A DNA stretch of 64,000 bases from Nelumbo lutea (Eukaryota; Streptophyta; Magnoliopsida; Proteales; Nelumbonaceae). The translations under genes were made by a program, and so were the position numbers. The stretch is from the NCBI GenBank assembly GCA_022828595.1, contig JAKGHH010000001.1, positions 135,799,017-135,863,016 on the forward strand, given 5' to 3'. The notes below the pieces were generated by a model that saw nothing but the letters and a program-made list of their open reading frames with translations, was not told where the DNA came from and made no database searches. Each line of letters opens with the position of its first letter. Position 1 is the first letter of the stretch. Shown here piece by piece: positions 34,491 to 46,766 of the stretch.

Positions 34491-37400
34491 AATCTTGTAA
34501 CCTATATTTCGAAGTTTTTTAGTCTCCACGGAGATAATTCAAGCAAATGGAGACAATATAGTCTTTGTTAAACACGCAAATATATTTAATAAATAGAATA
34601 GTACTGTTCATCGTTTTAAAGAAACCAAATTCACATAAATTGGTGAAGAAACTAACAAGAAGCTTCCCCGTTGAATTTGTCTTAGCTTTCTTCACCATCG
34701 ATCGTCTTGTTTTTCCTCTCTTGTCTGCATCAAGTTGGAACTTAATTTATAAAATATTCAAATGTTCTTTTTTTTTTTTTGGGAGAAGAAGGGCAAGTTT
34801 GAGCATAATAAATTCATGCTTGAGTCATGGTCTCGTCTCAGCTGGCTTAGCTGATTGACATTCTGTTATCGATAATGGCCAATTTGTCTCTATAAATCAT
34901 AATATCTCAGCTGAACAAGGGACCGAACCTCTATCCTGCTGGATAATGACATCATTTAATTTCTCTGTTGACAGTAATTGAGCTCCAGACTCCATATCCA
35001 AGACTCTAGAGCTCGTTCAAAAGTCATTGAATTTGTGTTTTCATATCCAGGCGCGGATTGGTAGGACAGACCCAGAGAGCAGAATCAACACCCAGTTTCT
35101 GTAGCCAAGCTTCATCCAGTTCCTTCCTGAAAATGACATTTTAGAGTCAATTTTCCTGAGAAGCTACGGTCACTACTGTTGTTGAGTTAGCATTTGATAT
35201 TGAAAATTTATTGGAATGTGATAGACTGATAGATTCGTTAGGGTGAAACTTCCTATCAAGTGATTGGTCGGTCCCACTATATATATATTCATGGATCATC
35301 GCTTGCAAAAACTGAAGAATGTACAAAAATGCGATAGGTTGGACAGAAATAAAAGGTCTGGTGGAGGGAATGTCCCTACCAGGCGTGGGGCTGAAGCTGA
35401 TGATCTCCCTCCCATGCAATCCATTGCCAACTTGTTTGGCCCCCAGATGGATTATCGCTTAATTAGCTTCAGTACGCGACTATTGAATATTGATTCCACA
35501 GAAACAGATTTTGGGTTTCTTTGATTCGGCTTCAAGCCACCAAGAACCGATCCATGGACCATCGAGATTTAATTTTCATTGTGAGTGTAGCACAGGGAGG
35601 GAGAAAGGAACCCAAATCCAACAAACTATCACTTACATCGTTGCTTCATTGTGGCTGTCGAAGGGTCGGAGACAGATCATTCATAAATTTTGATGTGAAT
35701 CTGATTAGATTATAAAGAGAGATAGAAAGGGTTGGTGATGAGAGGAAACAATTTGGGGATTCTCCAATTTCTGATATGGCGTGGACGTGTTCTTGCTAGT
35801 AATATAGAAATTCCAAATGAGTTAATTTATTTGAAACCCTGAGGGAACACATAAAATGTCACTCCATCATCAATGTTTTAAAAACCTACCTGGAGGCTGA
35901 TCCATTTTTGCCTTGAGAGGTTGCAAGTCACCAGTTCGACCATCCGGATAAAATGGGTCAACAGTTCACAACTGGGTCGGACAGTTGTTGATCAAGCCAA
36001 TGGATTTTGAGCAAATCCCAGATATTAGCAAAACCAAATCGAATCAAATAAAAAGGGGTTGAAAACACTGCTCAGCATTGTTCTTACTAAATGCAATTTT
36101 CTTTTGAAAAAAAAGCCAAGTGGTTCGAAATCATTGATTCCTAAGAAATGAATATGAGAAATTGTTTCTTCTTACTAGCTAATCCCAAATGATTAGAAAC
36201 CAAGAAAAATAGTTCTAATGCCAAGGGGGTATCCAACCAATCTGTATGATTTCCTTCTCCTAAACAAAAAACAAGCTTGGGTTTCCCTTGACGCTCAAAT
36301 CAGCTCGGTAGGGTTCAGCTGAACCACCAAAATGACACCCCCCTCCCTCTCACCTCACACCTCCTTGTCCTTTCCCTTCTCCCGGCCAAATGAAATAAAC
36401 TAAAGACAATCTCAGGCCATTCCCAAAAAGCCACCCCTTGGGCAGGTCTCTAGCTAAATGGGCTATCATGATTGTTGCTTTCTGACTTTCCAAGACACAT
36501 TTTGGACAATCTGAATTTGCAGTGGAAGGCCTAAAAAATGGTCCTCAACAGTCACCACTCAGGCTGGCCCAGCCCCAGTCTAGAGCAGATTCTGCTTCCC
36601 GTTTTTATAGTATTGCATAAGATTTCACAAACCAATGATGCCCACCAAACAGGTTTGTCTTGATTCATATTATCAATAAATAAAGTTGGCAATCGATTTA
36701 ATTCCAACAACACATTTAAACTTCAACACTGAGAAGATATGCAGATAACACGTCATATGTAGGCATTCCTTCACGGCAAAACAACAATAGAAAACTATGA
36801 AGAAGCAAGAGCTAGTCATGCCTGTTAGAGGATTTGATACATAATAAAAATGCAAAATGAGAAAGGATATTAAAACAAATTTAAGAGCACTTTGGTAGTT
36901 TTACAACAAACTGTGTTATTCAAAGTAGTAAACTGATCTGGGGTGGGGACAGTGCTGGATGCTTAGCAATTTTGTAAGTTTTCTATCAACAAATTTAGCA
37001 AACCCATCTCTGTTAAGGCAATAGCTAAACTAGTACCAAATCCCTTAGGCCATTTATCTATTTTTATTAAAGAAAAAAATTCAGAAAGTATTTCCCATTG
37101 TCATCCAGTGGGGAGTAGGGACTATTTGTTGCAGAGCAATCACGGCATGGGCAGAACCTTAAGCTAGCATCCCTTTAACATATAAGAATAGAGTAATGTG
37201 ATGAACAAGCAAGAACTAATTAGCTAATTGATCCATTTGCAAAATTTATCCAATTGTTACTAATAAATAAGTAATTTAGTAGTTAATTATATAGAAGAAA
37301 CAAGGTGGAGTTGTGGGTACAATTACATATAAGGATGGTAGTTGGGTTATAATTAACTAACATTTGGATTGCTTACCAAAAATAGAGACTAATTTTTGAA

Positions 37401-37623
37401 TTGAAGAAAAAGGGTCCATTGTATGCAGCCTCATCTCCACTTGTAAGCAACGAACTCTTTTTAATATAGAGAAACTAGTTTTTTGTTATGGGCTTTTCTG
37501 GTAAGAAATTTAATTAAAACCTATTTTTGTTTAATGTGCAGATATTACAGATTAAAGGCCACCTATTTTATTAATATAATAATTGATTTTCTTCACAAAA
37601 TTTCTTACAATTTTGCAATGATG
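34491..37623. other. No gene recognised
   Basis: Open frames at 35147-35715 occur on both strands without any family motif. I see no transposon ends or RNA genes here. Confidence 0.45.
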
Positions 37624-37628
37624 GTAAA
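37624..37628. repeat. Target-site duplication GTAAA (left)
   Basis: Matches 49344-49348 exactly, the outer borders of the three-LTR unit. Confidence 0.8.
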
Positions 37629-38243
37629 TGATGATGCGCGACCTGGATCAAACTGCAAAACAGGGATCAGAGTGATTGGGGTGGATGACCCAGGGAGGTC
37701 GCTCCGATGCTTAAGTCAGTATTATTGTTGTGGTTGCGAGCTAAAGTTTGAGTGCTAGTGAGTTTGAATGTAAGTAATCGCGCGTACCTAGACCCTGGAG
37801 GGATTGATGCCCTTATATAGCTAAGCTATCATGGATCTCCCGAAACGGTTCCGGAATCTGCGGCCTGAGTGGATGAGATCCGTTTCTGTTTTAGTCGGGG
37901 AGTAACATATCAGTCAATGAAGTTTATCGTCACCGCTCGATCCAGGCAGGGAGAGGATAAGGCCTATCGTTACACGGCATGATCCCGTGATATTCAGTGT
38001 CTGTTAGGAAGCTTCTGGAATTGATTACGTGTCACTTTGGTTCCTAGGCCCTGAACTTGATTAGGCGCTGAGGTGACTTTATGCTGAGGTGGTGTTATGC
38101 TAAAGTGGCATTATGCCGAGGTGGTGGAATATTCAAACTCTGTAAACTGCTGACTAGGCTCACCTTGTTGAGTTGTCATTCTATGGGCAGATTGCGTCCA
38201 CATGACCTTTACTTACTAGGTTGTGCCAAATTACCCCTCATCA
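37629..38243 (-). repeat. Left LTR of the composite (3' LTR of unit 1)
   Basis: 615 bp, TGATG...CATCA. TATATAAG on the minus strand at 37812-37819. It lacks about 47 bp near its left end that the other two LTRs have. The polypurine tract (GGAGTGGGGGGCAAT on the minus strand) abuts its right side. Confidence 0.85.
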
Positions 38244-38554
38244 ATTGCCCCCCACTCCTTGTACCAAGGGTCCTGAACCGGCACGGGAAGTTCATGACGA
38301 GCCTAGGTGGATTTGGCACGAAGTCCAGGTGATGTTGAGGGCGAATCGTTGGTCGGACCTGTTCGACAGTTCGGCTCAACCAGAAAGTGACCCAGATCGC
38401 ATATCAAGTACGCGCGAATGTCAAGCCGGTTATAGTCTTCATAGACATCAAAATTCGTGCAAAACTGATTTCAACCTCGGGAGGCATGCAACCAGTTTTC
38501 CTAAGAGCTGTTAGATCGTGTCGATCTTGATCATTGATTTTCGGATATACTAGT

Positions 38555-38563
38555 TATAAATAG
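38555..38563 (+). promoter_or_regulatory. TATA box of the antisense unit, copy 1
   Basis: TATAAATAG on the plus strand, 181 bp before an ATG at 38744, opposite to the host element. Confidence 0.5.
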
Positions 38564-38743
38564 GGGCCAAAGGGCCCATTTTCTTCACTACAAATCTACG
38601 AATCCAAAGTCCTTAAGGTCGCATTCAAGTATCCCTATTCGGTGTCAGCTATTTCTGGGTCCGAGGTCGCCTCATTTTCTTCGGTCTTCTTTTGGTAAGT
38701 CCGCCTCCCTTTGCTTTTTGATTTCGTTGTCCTTTCCGTTAGC

Positions 38744-38953
38744 ATGTCTAAACTTAGCTTAGATAGTCTTCTAGATGGGGGCGGCGAGTCCGCTAGGTTT
38801 GAGGTGGGCACCTCGGCACAGACTGCGGAGCCTCATCCTGTCGAGGTGGGCAATATATACTATTCACATGCTTCACATACATGCATGTCAAGCCAAGTCA
38901 GGCCATTAATGTGGGTGTATACATGCGCCATACTATATCGCATTTCACGATAA
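38744..38953 (+). pseudogene. Antisense gene remnant, copy 1
   Basis: Opens MSKLSLDSLLDGGGESARF and continues for about 30 codons, EVGTSAQTAEPHP. It then runs across a deletion junction near 38850 into sequence that reads as pol on the other strand. The start resembles the MSSFDSSDDSSS opening of the antisense gene at 1722. Only the N-terminus is left. Confidence 0.5.
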
Positions 38954-39260
38954 GCTCGAGTGTGTCTTCCTTCATGGATATCGCAAAGTACGAGATCAGC
39001 TTTTGAGGGTCGTAGACAGCGTAGGTAGGGAAACATGAAGGATCTCCTGTAAAGCCATCCGTCTATGAGGACATATCGGGCTGATTGACGCTCTATCCTT
39101 CGAGTTGCATTGCGCTCTTCAAGTAGGGTCCCGTGGGGCAAATAATCAATGAACAGGTCAATCCAGCTCAATTCTGCTTGCAACACAGGAGCGACCTCTT
39201 CTGCCCCCTCGAGAATGCTGGGTTGAGGTAGGTCCTCTATGTACACAGTCCACATAGTGT
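38860..39260 (-). pseudogene. Integrase N-terminal remnant, unit 1
   Basis: After the second RNase H, the frame reads YVLIDGWLYRRSF, PYLRCLRPSKADLVL and IHEG, the start of a Ty3 integrase zinc domain. It then jumps to unrelated residues. No DDE core is present. Confidence 0.7.
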
Positions 39261-40255
39261 TGTCGCTCGTGCTTGCTAGTCGTGATAAAGCGTCGGCCTC
39301 AGCGTTCTTGGACCTTGGGATTTGCTTGATGAAGCTAGAATTGAAGCTTGGTAGAATCTCTCTGACTTTGTAGGCTGCCATAGTCGAGTCATGAGCTTCA
39401 TAGTCAACATTGACTTGGTTAACCACCAGTTGAGAGTCGTTGTAGACAACGAGGTGCTTCGTTCCCATTTCCTTGGCTAAGTTGAGCCCGACAATTAGCG
39501 CCTCATTCTCTGCCTCGTTGTTCGACGCCTTGAATCCGAATCGGAGAGCATACTCTAACTTCACCTCGCTTGGGTTGTATAGTATCAGTCCCGCACTACT
39601 TCCTCGCTGGTTGGACGAGTCATCAACGTGGAGAATCTAGGGCTCCTCGTCCCAGGTCAGTACTGCTCTGACCGGGACTGGCGCCGCACTGGTTGACGCC
39701 TCCCACGTGTGAGCGGGTTTAGTTAGTTCAGGGGCTGGTGTACTGAATGTGCATTTTGCTACGAAGTCCACCAAGACTTGGGCTTTGATTGCTGGTCGTG
39801 GCTCGAACCGAATGTCATATTCACTAAGCTCGATGGACCATTTCGTCAATCTCCCGGACACCTCGGGCTTAAGTAGGATGTGCCTCAGGTCTATCTGTAA
39901 GGATGACGATGGTATGGGATTGGAAGTATGGGCGTAATTTTAGAGCTGCTACCACTAACGCGTACGCCAGCTTCTCGATGTCGAGGTATCTGGTTTTTGC
40001 ATCCTACAACACTTTATTTACATAGTAGATGGGTCATTGAACCCTATCTACCTCTCTGATTAGTACCGAGCTAAATACCTCATCACTCACGGAGAGGTAC
40101 AACTTCAACACATCTCCTTCCTCAGGTCGGGTTCATTTGAAAGTCTCATTCTTTTTAATTGCCTTAAAAAAGGGGAGGCACCGACCTGCTGATTTAGACA
40201 TAAACCAGTTTAAGGCAGCTACCTGGCCAGTTAGTCGTTGCACCTCCTTGACTTT
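39261..40255 (-). pseudogene. Ty3 RNase H and archaeal-type RNase H, unit 1
   Basis: The Ty3 RNase H tail includes MSGRLTKWSIELSEYDIRFE (about 39861). The second RNase H has FGFKASNNEAENEALIVGLN, YNDSQLVVNQV and RSKNAEADALSRLAST, with the conserved E, D and D positions visible. A stop and a frameshift lie between the two. Confidence 0.75.
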
Positions 40256-40714
40256 CTAGGGTGGTCGCATAGCCTTGATTTTGTCCGGGTTTGCATCGAT
40301 GCCATGTTGGTTTACTATATAATCGAGGAACTTGCTCGACGTAACGCCAAAGACACATTTATTTGGATTTAACTTCATATTGTATTTCCTTAAAATTTGA
40401 AAAACAACATCTAAATCATAAATTAAAGATATACAAAACCGGGCCTTCATGACCATGTCATCAACATAACACTCCACTTTATTGCCAATCAAAGGTTCAA
40501 AAATTTTGTTTACAAGTTGCTGGAAAGTTGCTCTAGAGTTTTTCAAACCAAACGGCATAACTTTATAATAGTATAACCCAAGTTTGAATACAAAAGCAGT
40601 TTTGTCTTGGTCAACTGTGTCCATCCTAATTTCCTTGTAGCTGGAGTAGGCGTCCATGAAACTCAGCAACTCGTGCCTGAGGTCGTTGGGTCTCAATGGA
40701 GCCTGGGTGGCCAT
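40256..40714 (-). pseudogene. Reverse transcriptase, C-terminal part, unit 1
   Basis: Begins abruptly within RT at ELLSFMDAYSSYKEIRM. The catalytic box is CYVDDMVMKA, both aspartates intact, preceded by YYYKVMPFGLKNSRATFQ. The N-terminal part of RT and all of protease are removed by the deletion described in the findings. Confidence 0.85.
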
Positions 40715-40793
40715 TTAACGTTAGAGGAGTCTTTGATGGCCATTATGATCTCTCCTCGCTTCGTGTTCAGGGGTGTATAGTTCGTTCTCTCCA

Positions 40794-42406
40794 CTAGCGG
40801 GGTCCTGGAACGCCCACCCGACCTATGATTCGCGAGGGGGATTTACTCATCGAGCTCAGGGACTTGCTTTTTTTTTTCCTTTTCATGCTGCTTGTTCCTT
40901 CTTCCCCTCTCTTCCACTTTTCTCCTGGCTGGTTGTCAGTTTTTTGGTTTATCTCTTCTTTTGTGCTGATAAACTGATCGGCCAACTTGAGGAACTCGGT
41001 GATGTTCTTTGTCTTGTTGGCCACGGCATGCCACTTGAACTCTTTGTGGGTAATTCCTTTGCGCACTGCGGTGAGACGTACTGTTGGGTCAAGGTCTGGT
41101 ATCTGCAGGAATGTCTCATTGAAGCGCTTGATGTAGCTCTGAATTGACTCTACTTCCCTCTGCACCACATTCAGAAGGCTCTCCTGTGACTTCGGGCACT
41201 TCTTACTAGTGATGAAGTGGGCCGTAAACATATTCGCACACTGCACCAAGCTTCTGATGGAACCCGATGCGACATTTCTGTACCAGGTTCGAACTACTCC
41301 TCTGAATGTGGTGGAGAAAGCCACACACATACAAGCCTCGCCGGCCCCGGTGAGATGCATCTGGAAGTGGAATGTGTCTAAATGATCGTTAGGGTAAAAG
41401 GATCCATCATACTTGTCTAGATGCAGCACCTTGAAATCTTCCGGCATCGGGGCCGCCAGGAGCTTGGGTGATAGGTGGTAAGGCCAGCTCAAAAGAGCAG
41501 GTGTTATTCCTGTGGCCCCCGAGCTCACCTCCTCTCTTTCTCGACCTTGATCTGTTGGATGGTTGGGCTTCACTGGTGGATCATTCCTTGCTGATGAATG
41601 GCGAGTCTTGCAACGTCGCCCCTGCTGCTTCTTTGGTGGAGTGACATTTGTACTGCTAGCCTTTGTGTTGTCAGGTGCTTCGATCTTACTCCAAATAGTT
41701 GGGTGAGGTGGTTCAGAGATTTTCCTCGCCGCTTCCTCTTCATCGCGTGCTCGGTGTTGGCTATTGTGTGGATTCGAGGGGTCTCTTCTCGAGCTCGCGC
41801 CTTGGGCCCCGAGCTGACGATCTCCATGTGAAACTTGCTGACTGCGCCTCTTGGGCTGGCTGGGTTTGGGACTATCCCTTGGGCTCTCTCTTCAGGAAAC
41901 AGGAGTACGTCGGTCACCTACTGTACCCCATGACGGGGTCCGTCTCGAGGGAGGGACCGGTACCTGCGAAGTTCTCTCCCCGTTTGGGGGAGACTAGTAG
42001 ACGTTCTGGTTCTAGATTTGCCCTTGATGATGCTTTATCGGCTGGCTTGGTTGCAGTGGTAGGAACTTCTATTGATATTGTTGGTAAAAAAAGATTGCTG
42101 AAACTATTGGAACTGCTGCATTTAGATCTGCATTGTTCGAATGCTCTGGACGACGTCATTGAATTGGGATTGCCTGACCCCAGGGGGAATCACGAAAGGC
42201 TCCAAGAACATGGCGTTCACCTGGGAGAGCGGGACACTCACCTGTTGGGTAGTGTGTGGCACAGACAATGATGGGACCCTGGAGGCGGTAAGAGGAATGG
42301 TGAATTGGCCAATAGTCACTGAGGATCCTTGGGGAGCGACTATCTGTTGATCATGCCCCCTAGTAATGTTCATGCTACTCTTTCCGTTGTGGCTGGATGA
42401 TGCCAT
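40794..42406 (-). pseudogene. Tat gag, unit 1
   Basis: An ATG at 42406 gives MASSSHNGKSSMNITRG. The capsid domain lies at about 41573-41060 with KYDGSFYPNDHLDTFHFQMH and SYIKRFNETFLQIPDLDP. Frame changes separate the N-terminal, middle and capsid segments. The zinc knuckle seen in unit 2 is lost to the downstream deletion. Confidence 0.8.
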
Positions 42407-42462
42407 TGAGGTTGAAATTGAGTCTGAGACTGTAAATAGAATTGGGATGGCCTTTTGATTGG

Positions 42463-42482
42463 TTCCCATAGGCGGCGCCAAT
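42463..42482 (-). other. Primer binding site, unit 1
   Basis: TGGCGCCGCCTATGGGAA on the minus strand, two bases inside the middle LTR, in the usual Ty3 form. Confidence 0.75.
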
Positions 42483-43176
42483 TGATGATGCACGATCTGG
42501 GAGCTCCTAGCTGGAGGATTTCCTAGGCGTACTTGCATGGTGAGCTGGATCAAACTACAAAACTGGGATCAGAGTAACCGAGGTCGATGACCCAGGGAGG
42601 TCTCTCCGATTCTTAATTCAGTATTCTTCTTGTGGTTGTGAGCTAAAGTTTGAGTGCTAGAGAGTTTGAATGTAAGTAATTGCAAGTACCCAGACCCTAA
42701 AGGAATTGTTGCCCTTATATAGTTGAGCTATCATGGATCTCCCAAAACGGTTTCGGGATTTGCGGCTTGAGTGGATGAGATCCGTTTCTGCTTTAGTCAG
42801 GGAGTAACCTATCGGTTAATGAAGTTTATCGTCGCCGCCCGATCTGGGCAAGGAGAGGATAAGGCCTGCCGTTACATAGTGTGATCTTGTGATATTCGAA
42901 GTCTGCTGGGAAACTTCTGGAATCAATTACGTGTCACTTCGATTCCTGGGCCCCGAACTTGATTAGGCACCGAGGTGACTCTATGCTGAGTTGTCCTCAT
43001 GTCAAGGTGACTTTATGCCAAAGTGGCATTATGCCGAGGTGACCTTATGTCGAGGTGGAATTACATCCGAACTCTATAAACTGTTGACTAAGCTCCCCTT
43101 GCTGAGTTGTCATTCTACGGGTAAATCGCATCACGTGACCTTTACTTACTAGGTTGTGCCAAATTACCCATCATCA
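42483..43176 (-). repeat. Middle LTR, shared by both units
   Basis: 694 bp, TGATG...CATCA. It serves as 5' LTR for unit 1 (primer site to its left) and 3' LTR for unit 2 (C-rich complement of a polypurine tract to its right). TATATAAG on the minus strand at 42714-42721. No flanking duplication. Confidence 0.88.
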
Positions 43177-43399
43177 ATTCCCCCCCCCCTCCTCGTGGCA
43201 AGGGTTTTGACCCGGCACGAGGAGTTCATGACGAGCTTAGGTGGATTTGGCACGAATTCTAGGTGATGTCGAGGGGGAGTCGTTGGTCGGACATGTTTGA
43301 CAGTTCGGATCAACTAGGAAGTGATTCCCAGATATACTGGTTTTCCTAGGAGTTGTTGGATCGTGTTGATCTTGAGTGTTGATTCCCGGATATACTGGT

Positions 43400-43408
43400 T
43401 ATAAATAG
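43400..43408 (+). promoter_or_regulatory. TATA box of the antisense unit, copy 2
   Basis: TATAAATAG, 182 bp before the ATG at 43590. Confidence 0.5.
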
Positions 43409-43589
43409 TGGCCAAAGGGTCCATTTTCTTCGCCACAAAATCTGTGAATCCAAAGTCCTTATGGTCGCGTTCAAGTATCCTATTTCGGTGTCAACTATTT
43501 CTGGGTCCGAGGTTGTCTTGCTTTCTTCGGTCTTCTTTTGGTGAGCCTGTCTCCCTTTGCTTTTTAATTTCGTTGTCCTTTCCGTTCAC

Positions 43590-43796
43590 ATGTCTAGCCT
43601 TAGCTTAAATAGTCTTCAAGATGGGAGCGGCGAGTCCACTGGGGCTGAGGTGGGCACCTCGGCACAGACCGTGGAGCCTCATCCTGTCGAGGTGGGCACT
43701 ATATACGATTCACATGCTTCACATACATGCATGTCAAGCCAAGTCAGGCCATCAATGTGGGTGTATACATGCGCCATACTATATCGCATTTCTTGA
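43590..43796 (+). pseudogene. Antisense gene remnant, copy 2
   Basis: Opens MSSLSLNSLQDGSGES and continues EVGTSAQTVEPHP, then crosses the same junction as copy 1. The shared breakpoint means the deletion predates the tandem duplication, or was copied by recombination. Confidence 0.5.
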
Positions 43797-43799
43797 CAA

Positions 43800-44148
43800 G
43801 CTCGAGTGCATCTACCTTCATTGTGGGCCAATACTAGCCCTTTCTTAATGCCTTTTGGGCAAGAGCCCAGCCTCCCAAGTGTCCTCCGCATAAACCTTCA
43901 TGGATATCAGGAAGTATGAGATTAGCTTCTGAGGGTCACAGGCAACATAGGTAGGGGAGCAAGATGGATCTCCTATACAGTTGTCCATCTATGAGGACAT
44001 ATCGGGCTGATTGGCGCTCTACACTCCGAGTTGCCTTGTGCTTTGCAAGTAGGGTCCCATGGAGTAGATAACCAGTGAGTTGGTCGATCTAGCTCAGTTT
44101 CGCTTGCAACACGGGAGCGACCTCTTCTGTCCCCCCGAGAATGCTGGG
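43800..44148 (-). pseudogene. Integrase N-terminal remnant, unit 2
   Basis: Equivalent to 38860-39260 but with about 75 extra bp (43818-43893). These read in a shifted frame as a histidine-zinc segment (GRLGSCPKGIKKGL). The catalytic core is absent. Confidence 0.6.
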
Positions 44149-45187
44149 TCAAGGTAAGTCCTCTATGTACACCATTCGCATAGTATTGTCGCTCGTGCTC
44201 GCTAGACGTGATAAGGCATCAGCCTCAGCGTTCTCAGACCTCGGGATTGGCCTGATGAAGCAAGAATTGAAGCCTGGTAGAATCTCACTGACTTTGTAGG
44301 CTGCCATAGTCGAGTCACGATCTTCATAGTCATCGTTGACTTGGTTAACCACCGGTTGAGAGTCACTACAGACAATGAGGTGCTTCGTTCCCATTTCTTT
44401 TGCTAAATTGAGCCCGACAATTAGCGCCTCATACTCTCCCTCGTTGTTCGACGCCTTGAATCCGAATCGGAGAGTGTACTCTAACTTCACCTCGCTTGGG
44501 CTATACAGTATCAGTCCCGCATTGCTTCCTCGCTAGTTGGGTGAGTCATCAACGTGGAGCATCTAGGGTTCCTTGTCCCAGGTCGGTACTGCTCTGACTG
44601 GGACCGACACACTAGTTGACACCTCCCACGTGCGAGCGGGCTCAGTTAGTTCAGGGGCCGGTGTGCTGAACGTGCATTTTAATACCAAGCCCGCCAAGAC
44701 TTGGGATTTGATTGTTGGTCGTGGCTCACCGGATGTCGTATTTGCTAAGCTCAATGGATCATTTCATCAATCTCCCGGACACCTCGGGCTTAAGTAGGAT
44801 GTGTCTCAGAGGTCTATCCGTAAGGATGACGATGGTATGGGCTTGGAAGTATGGGCGTAATTTCTTAGCTACTACCACTAACACGTACGCCAGCTTATCG
44901 ATGTCGGGGTATCTGGTTTCTACATCCTACAACACTTTATTTACATAGAAGACGGATCATTGAACCCGGTCTACCTCTCTGATTAGTACTGAGCTGACTA
45001 CCTCGTCACTCACAGAGAGGTACAACTTCAACACATTTCCTTCCTTAGTTCGGGTTAAAACTGGGGCTATACTTAGGTACCTTTTCAGCTCGTCAAACGC
45101 GAGTTGGCACTCTTCAGTCCATTCGAAAGTCTCATTCTTTTTAATTGCCTTAGAAATGGGGAGGCAACGACCTGCCGATTTAGACAT
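44149..45187 (-). pseudogene. Ty3 RNase H and archaeal-type RNase H, unit 2
   Basis: The first RNase H includes FEWTEECQLAFDELKRYL and LYLSVSDEVVSSVLIRE. The second includes FGFKASNNEGEYEALIVGLN, CSDSQPVVNQV and RSENAEADALSRLAST. This tandem pair is the signature of Tat-type elements. Stops interrupt the stretch between them. Confidence 0.8.
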
Positions 45188-45189
45188 AA

Positions 45190-45960
45190 ATCAGTTTAAT
45201 GCAGCTACCTGGCCAGTTAGTCGTTGCACCTCCTTGACTTTCTGGTGTGGTTGCATAGCCTTGATTTTGTTCGGGTTTGCTTTGATGCCACGTTGATTTA
45301 CTATATAACTGAGGAACTTGTTCGACATAATGCCGAAGACACATTTATTTGGATTTAACTTCATATTATATTTCCTTAAAATTTGAAAAACAACATTTAA
45401 ATCGTAAATTAAAGATCTAGAAAACTAGGTCTTCACGACCATGTTGTTTATGTAATACTTCACTTTATTGACAATCAAAGGTTCAAAAATTTTGTTCACA
45501 AATCGTTGGAAAGTTGCTTCAGCGTTTTTCAAACCAAACGGCATAACTTTATAATAGTATAGCCCAAGTTTGGTTACAAAAGAAGTTTTGTCTTGGTCAG
45601 CTATGTTCATCCTAATTTGATTGTAACAGGAGTAGGCATCCATGAAACTCAGCAACTCATGCCATGAGGTCACGTCTAATAGGCGGTCAATTCTATGCAG
45701 GGGGAAGCAATCCTTTGGGCAAACTTTGTTCAGGTCGGTGTAGTCGATGCACATGTGCCACTTGCCATTGGCTTTCTTTACGAGCACTTGCTTTGCGATC
45801 CAGCTCGAGTAGTGGACCTCCCTGATGAAGTCTACGGTGAGGAGCTTCCCGACCTCTTCATCGACTACCCTTCACCGCTCTAGGGAGAGGTTGCATTTTC
45901 TTTGTCTGACTGGCCTAATAGTTGTGTTCGGAGCAGTTTGCTTACTAGTGCACCGATCTG
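45190..45960 (-). pseudogene. Reverse transcriptase, unit 2
   Basis: Long RT with VLVKKANGKWHMCIDYTDLN, FMDAYSCYNQIRM and YYYKVMPFGLKNAEATFQRF. The catalytic box reads YYINNM in place of Y-[VI]-D-D-M, so both metal-binding aspartates are Asn, and a stop follows three codons later. Catalytically dead even without the stops. Confidence 0.88.
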
Positions 45961-46033
45961 GAGAGTCCTGGTCGGTTCGGTCTCGGACACCGGTATGTGG
46001 ACCGTCTCTTCTATTGAGGTAGCTCACTTCTCA

Positions 46034-46494
46034 CTATAGTCTGCTGGTCGCTATAGTTCGATGTCTTCTACCAATTTTGCCTTTGATGGCAGCCACATAA
46101 CACCTCCGAGATTCGAGCTGGTCACCTCGTACTACTCCTACTCTGTAATCCATTGGGAACTTAATCGCAAGATAGTAAGTTGACACTATTGCGCATAGAA
46201 CATGAGTGATAGGCTGACCTATTATTGTGTTGTAGGGGGATGGAGTCGTGACCACCAAAAATGTGTGCTCAACCGGACAATATTTGGCCACGTGCCCGCC
46301 TCCACTGGTATCGTAATGTGACCTATAGGCCTGACATCCTCTCCGCTGAACCCTACTAGTGGGGCATCTGCTGGTTTTAGATCGCTCTGCTGTAGTTGCA
46401 ACTTGTCAAAGGTTCCTTTGAGGAGGATATTGATTGAATCGCCTGAGTCCACCAAGATCCGCTTTACTTCAAAGTCATTGATGATCATCTTCAT
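46034..46494 (-). pseudogene. Retroviral-type aspartic protease, unit 2
   Basis: ILVDSGDSINIL holds the active-site DSG. FLVVTTPSPYNTIIGQP and the STYYLAIKFPM block follow after a frame change near 46250. Absent from unit 1. Confidence 0.8.
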
Positions 46495-46766
46495 GACCAG
46501 GGCGTTGTCATGAGGATATTGAATCCCACGGGCATCATCCTCGGTAAAGTAGATTGGTTCTTCGATCTGAGGTCACTTGGGTGGGTTTCTGCTTCATGCT
46601 TCAGCTCTTGGATTAGCGTTTTCCCGGCTACTAGTGTGCACCCCGCTACAATAGATCCTCTAGTGATCATATCAATCACCCTGCGGATTGGTCTTTCTTC
46701 TGGTAGCGGGCGAGGTGACTGCTCGTTCGGTTTACTGCTCTCTGGGACGTCCTTTTTCCGATCTCC

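Noticed and set aside
35147..35715. Cluster of open frames of 64-90 codons on both strands
   Set aside because: No recognisable motif, no splice-compatible extension, and lengths expected by chance.
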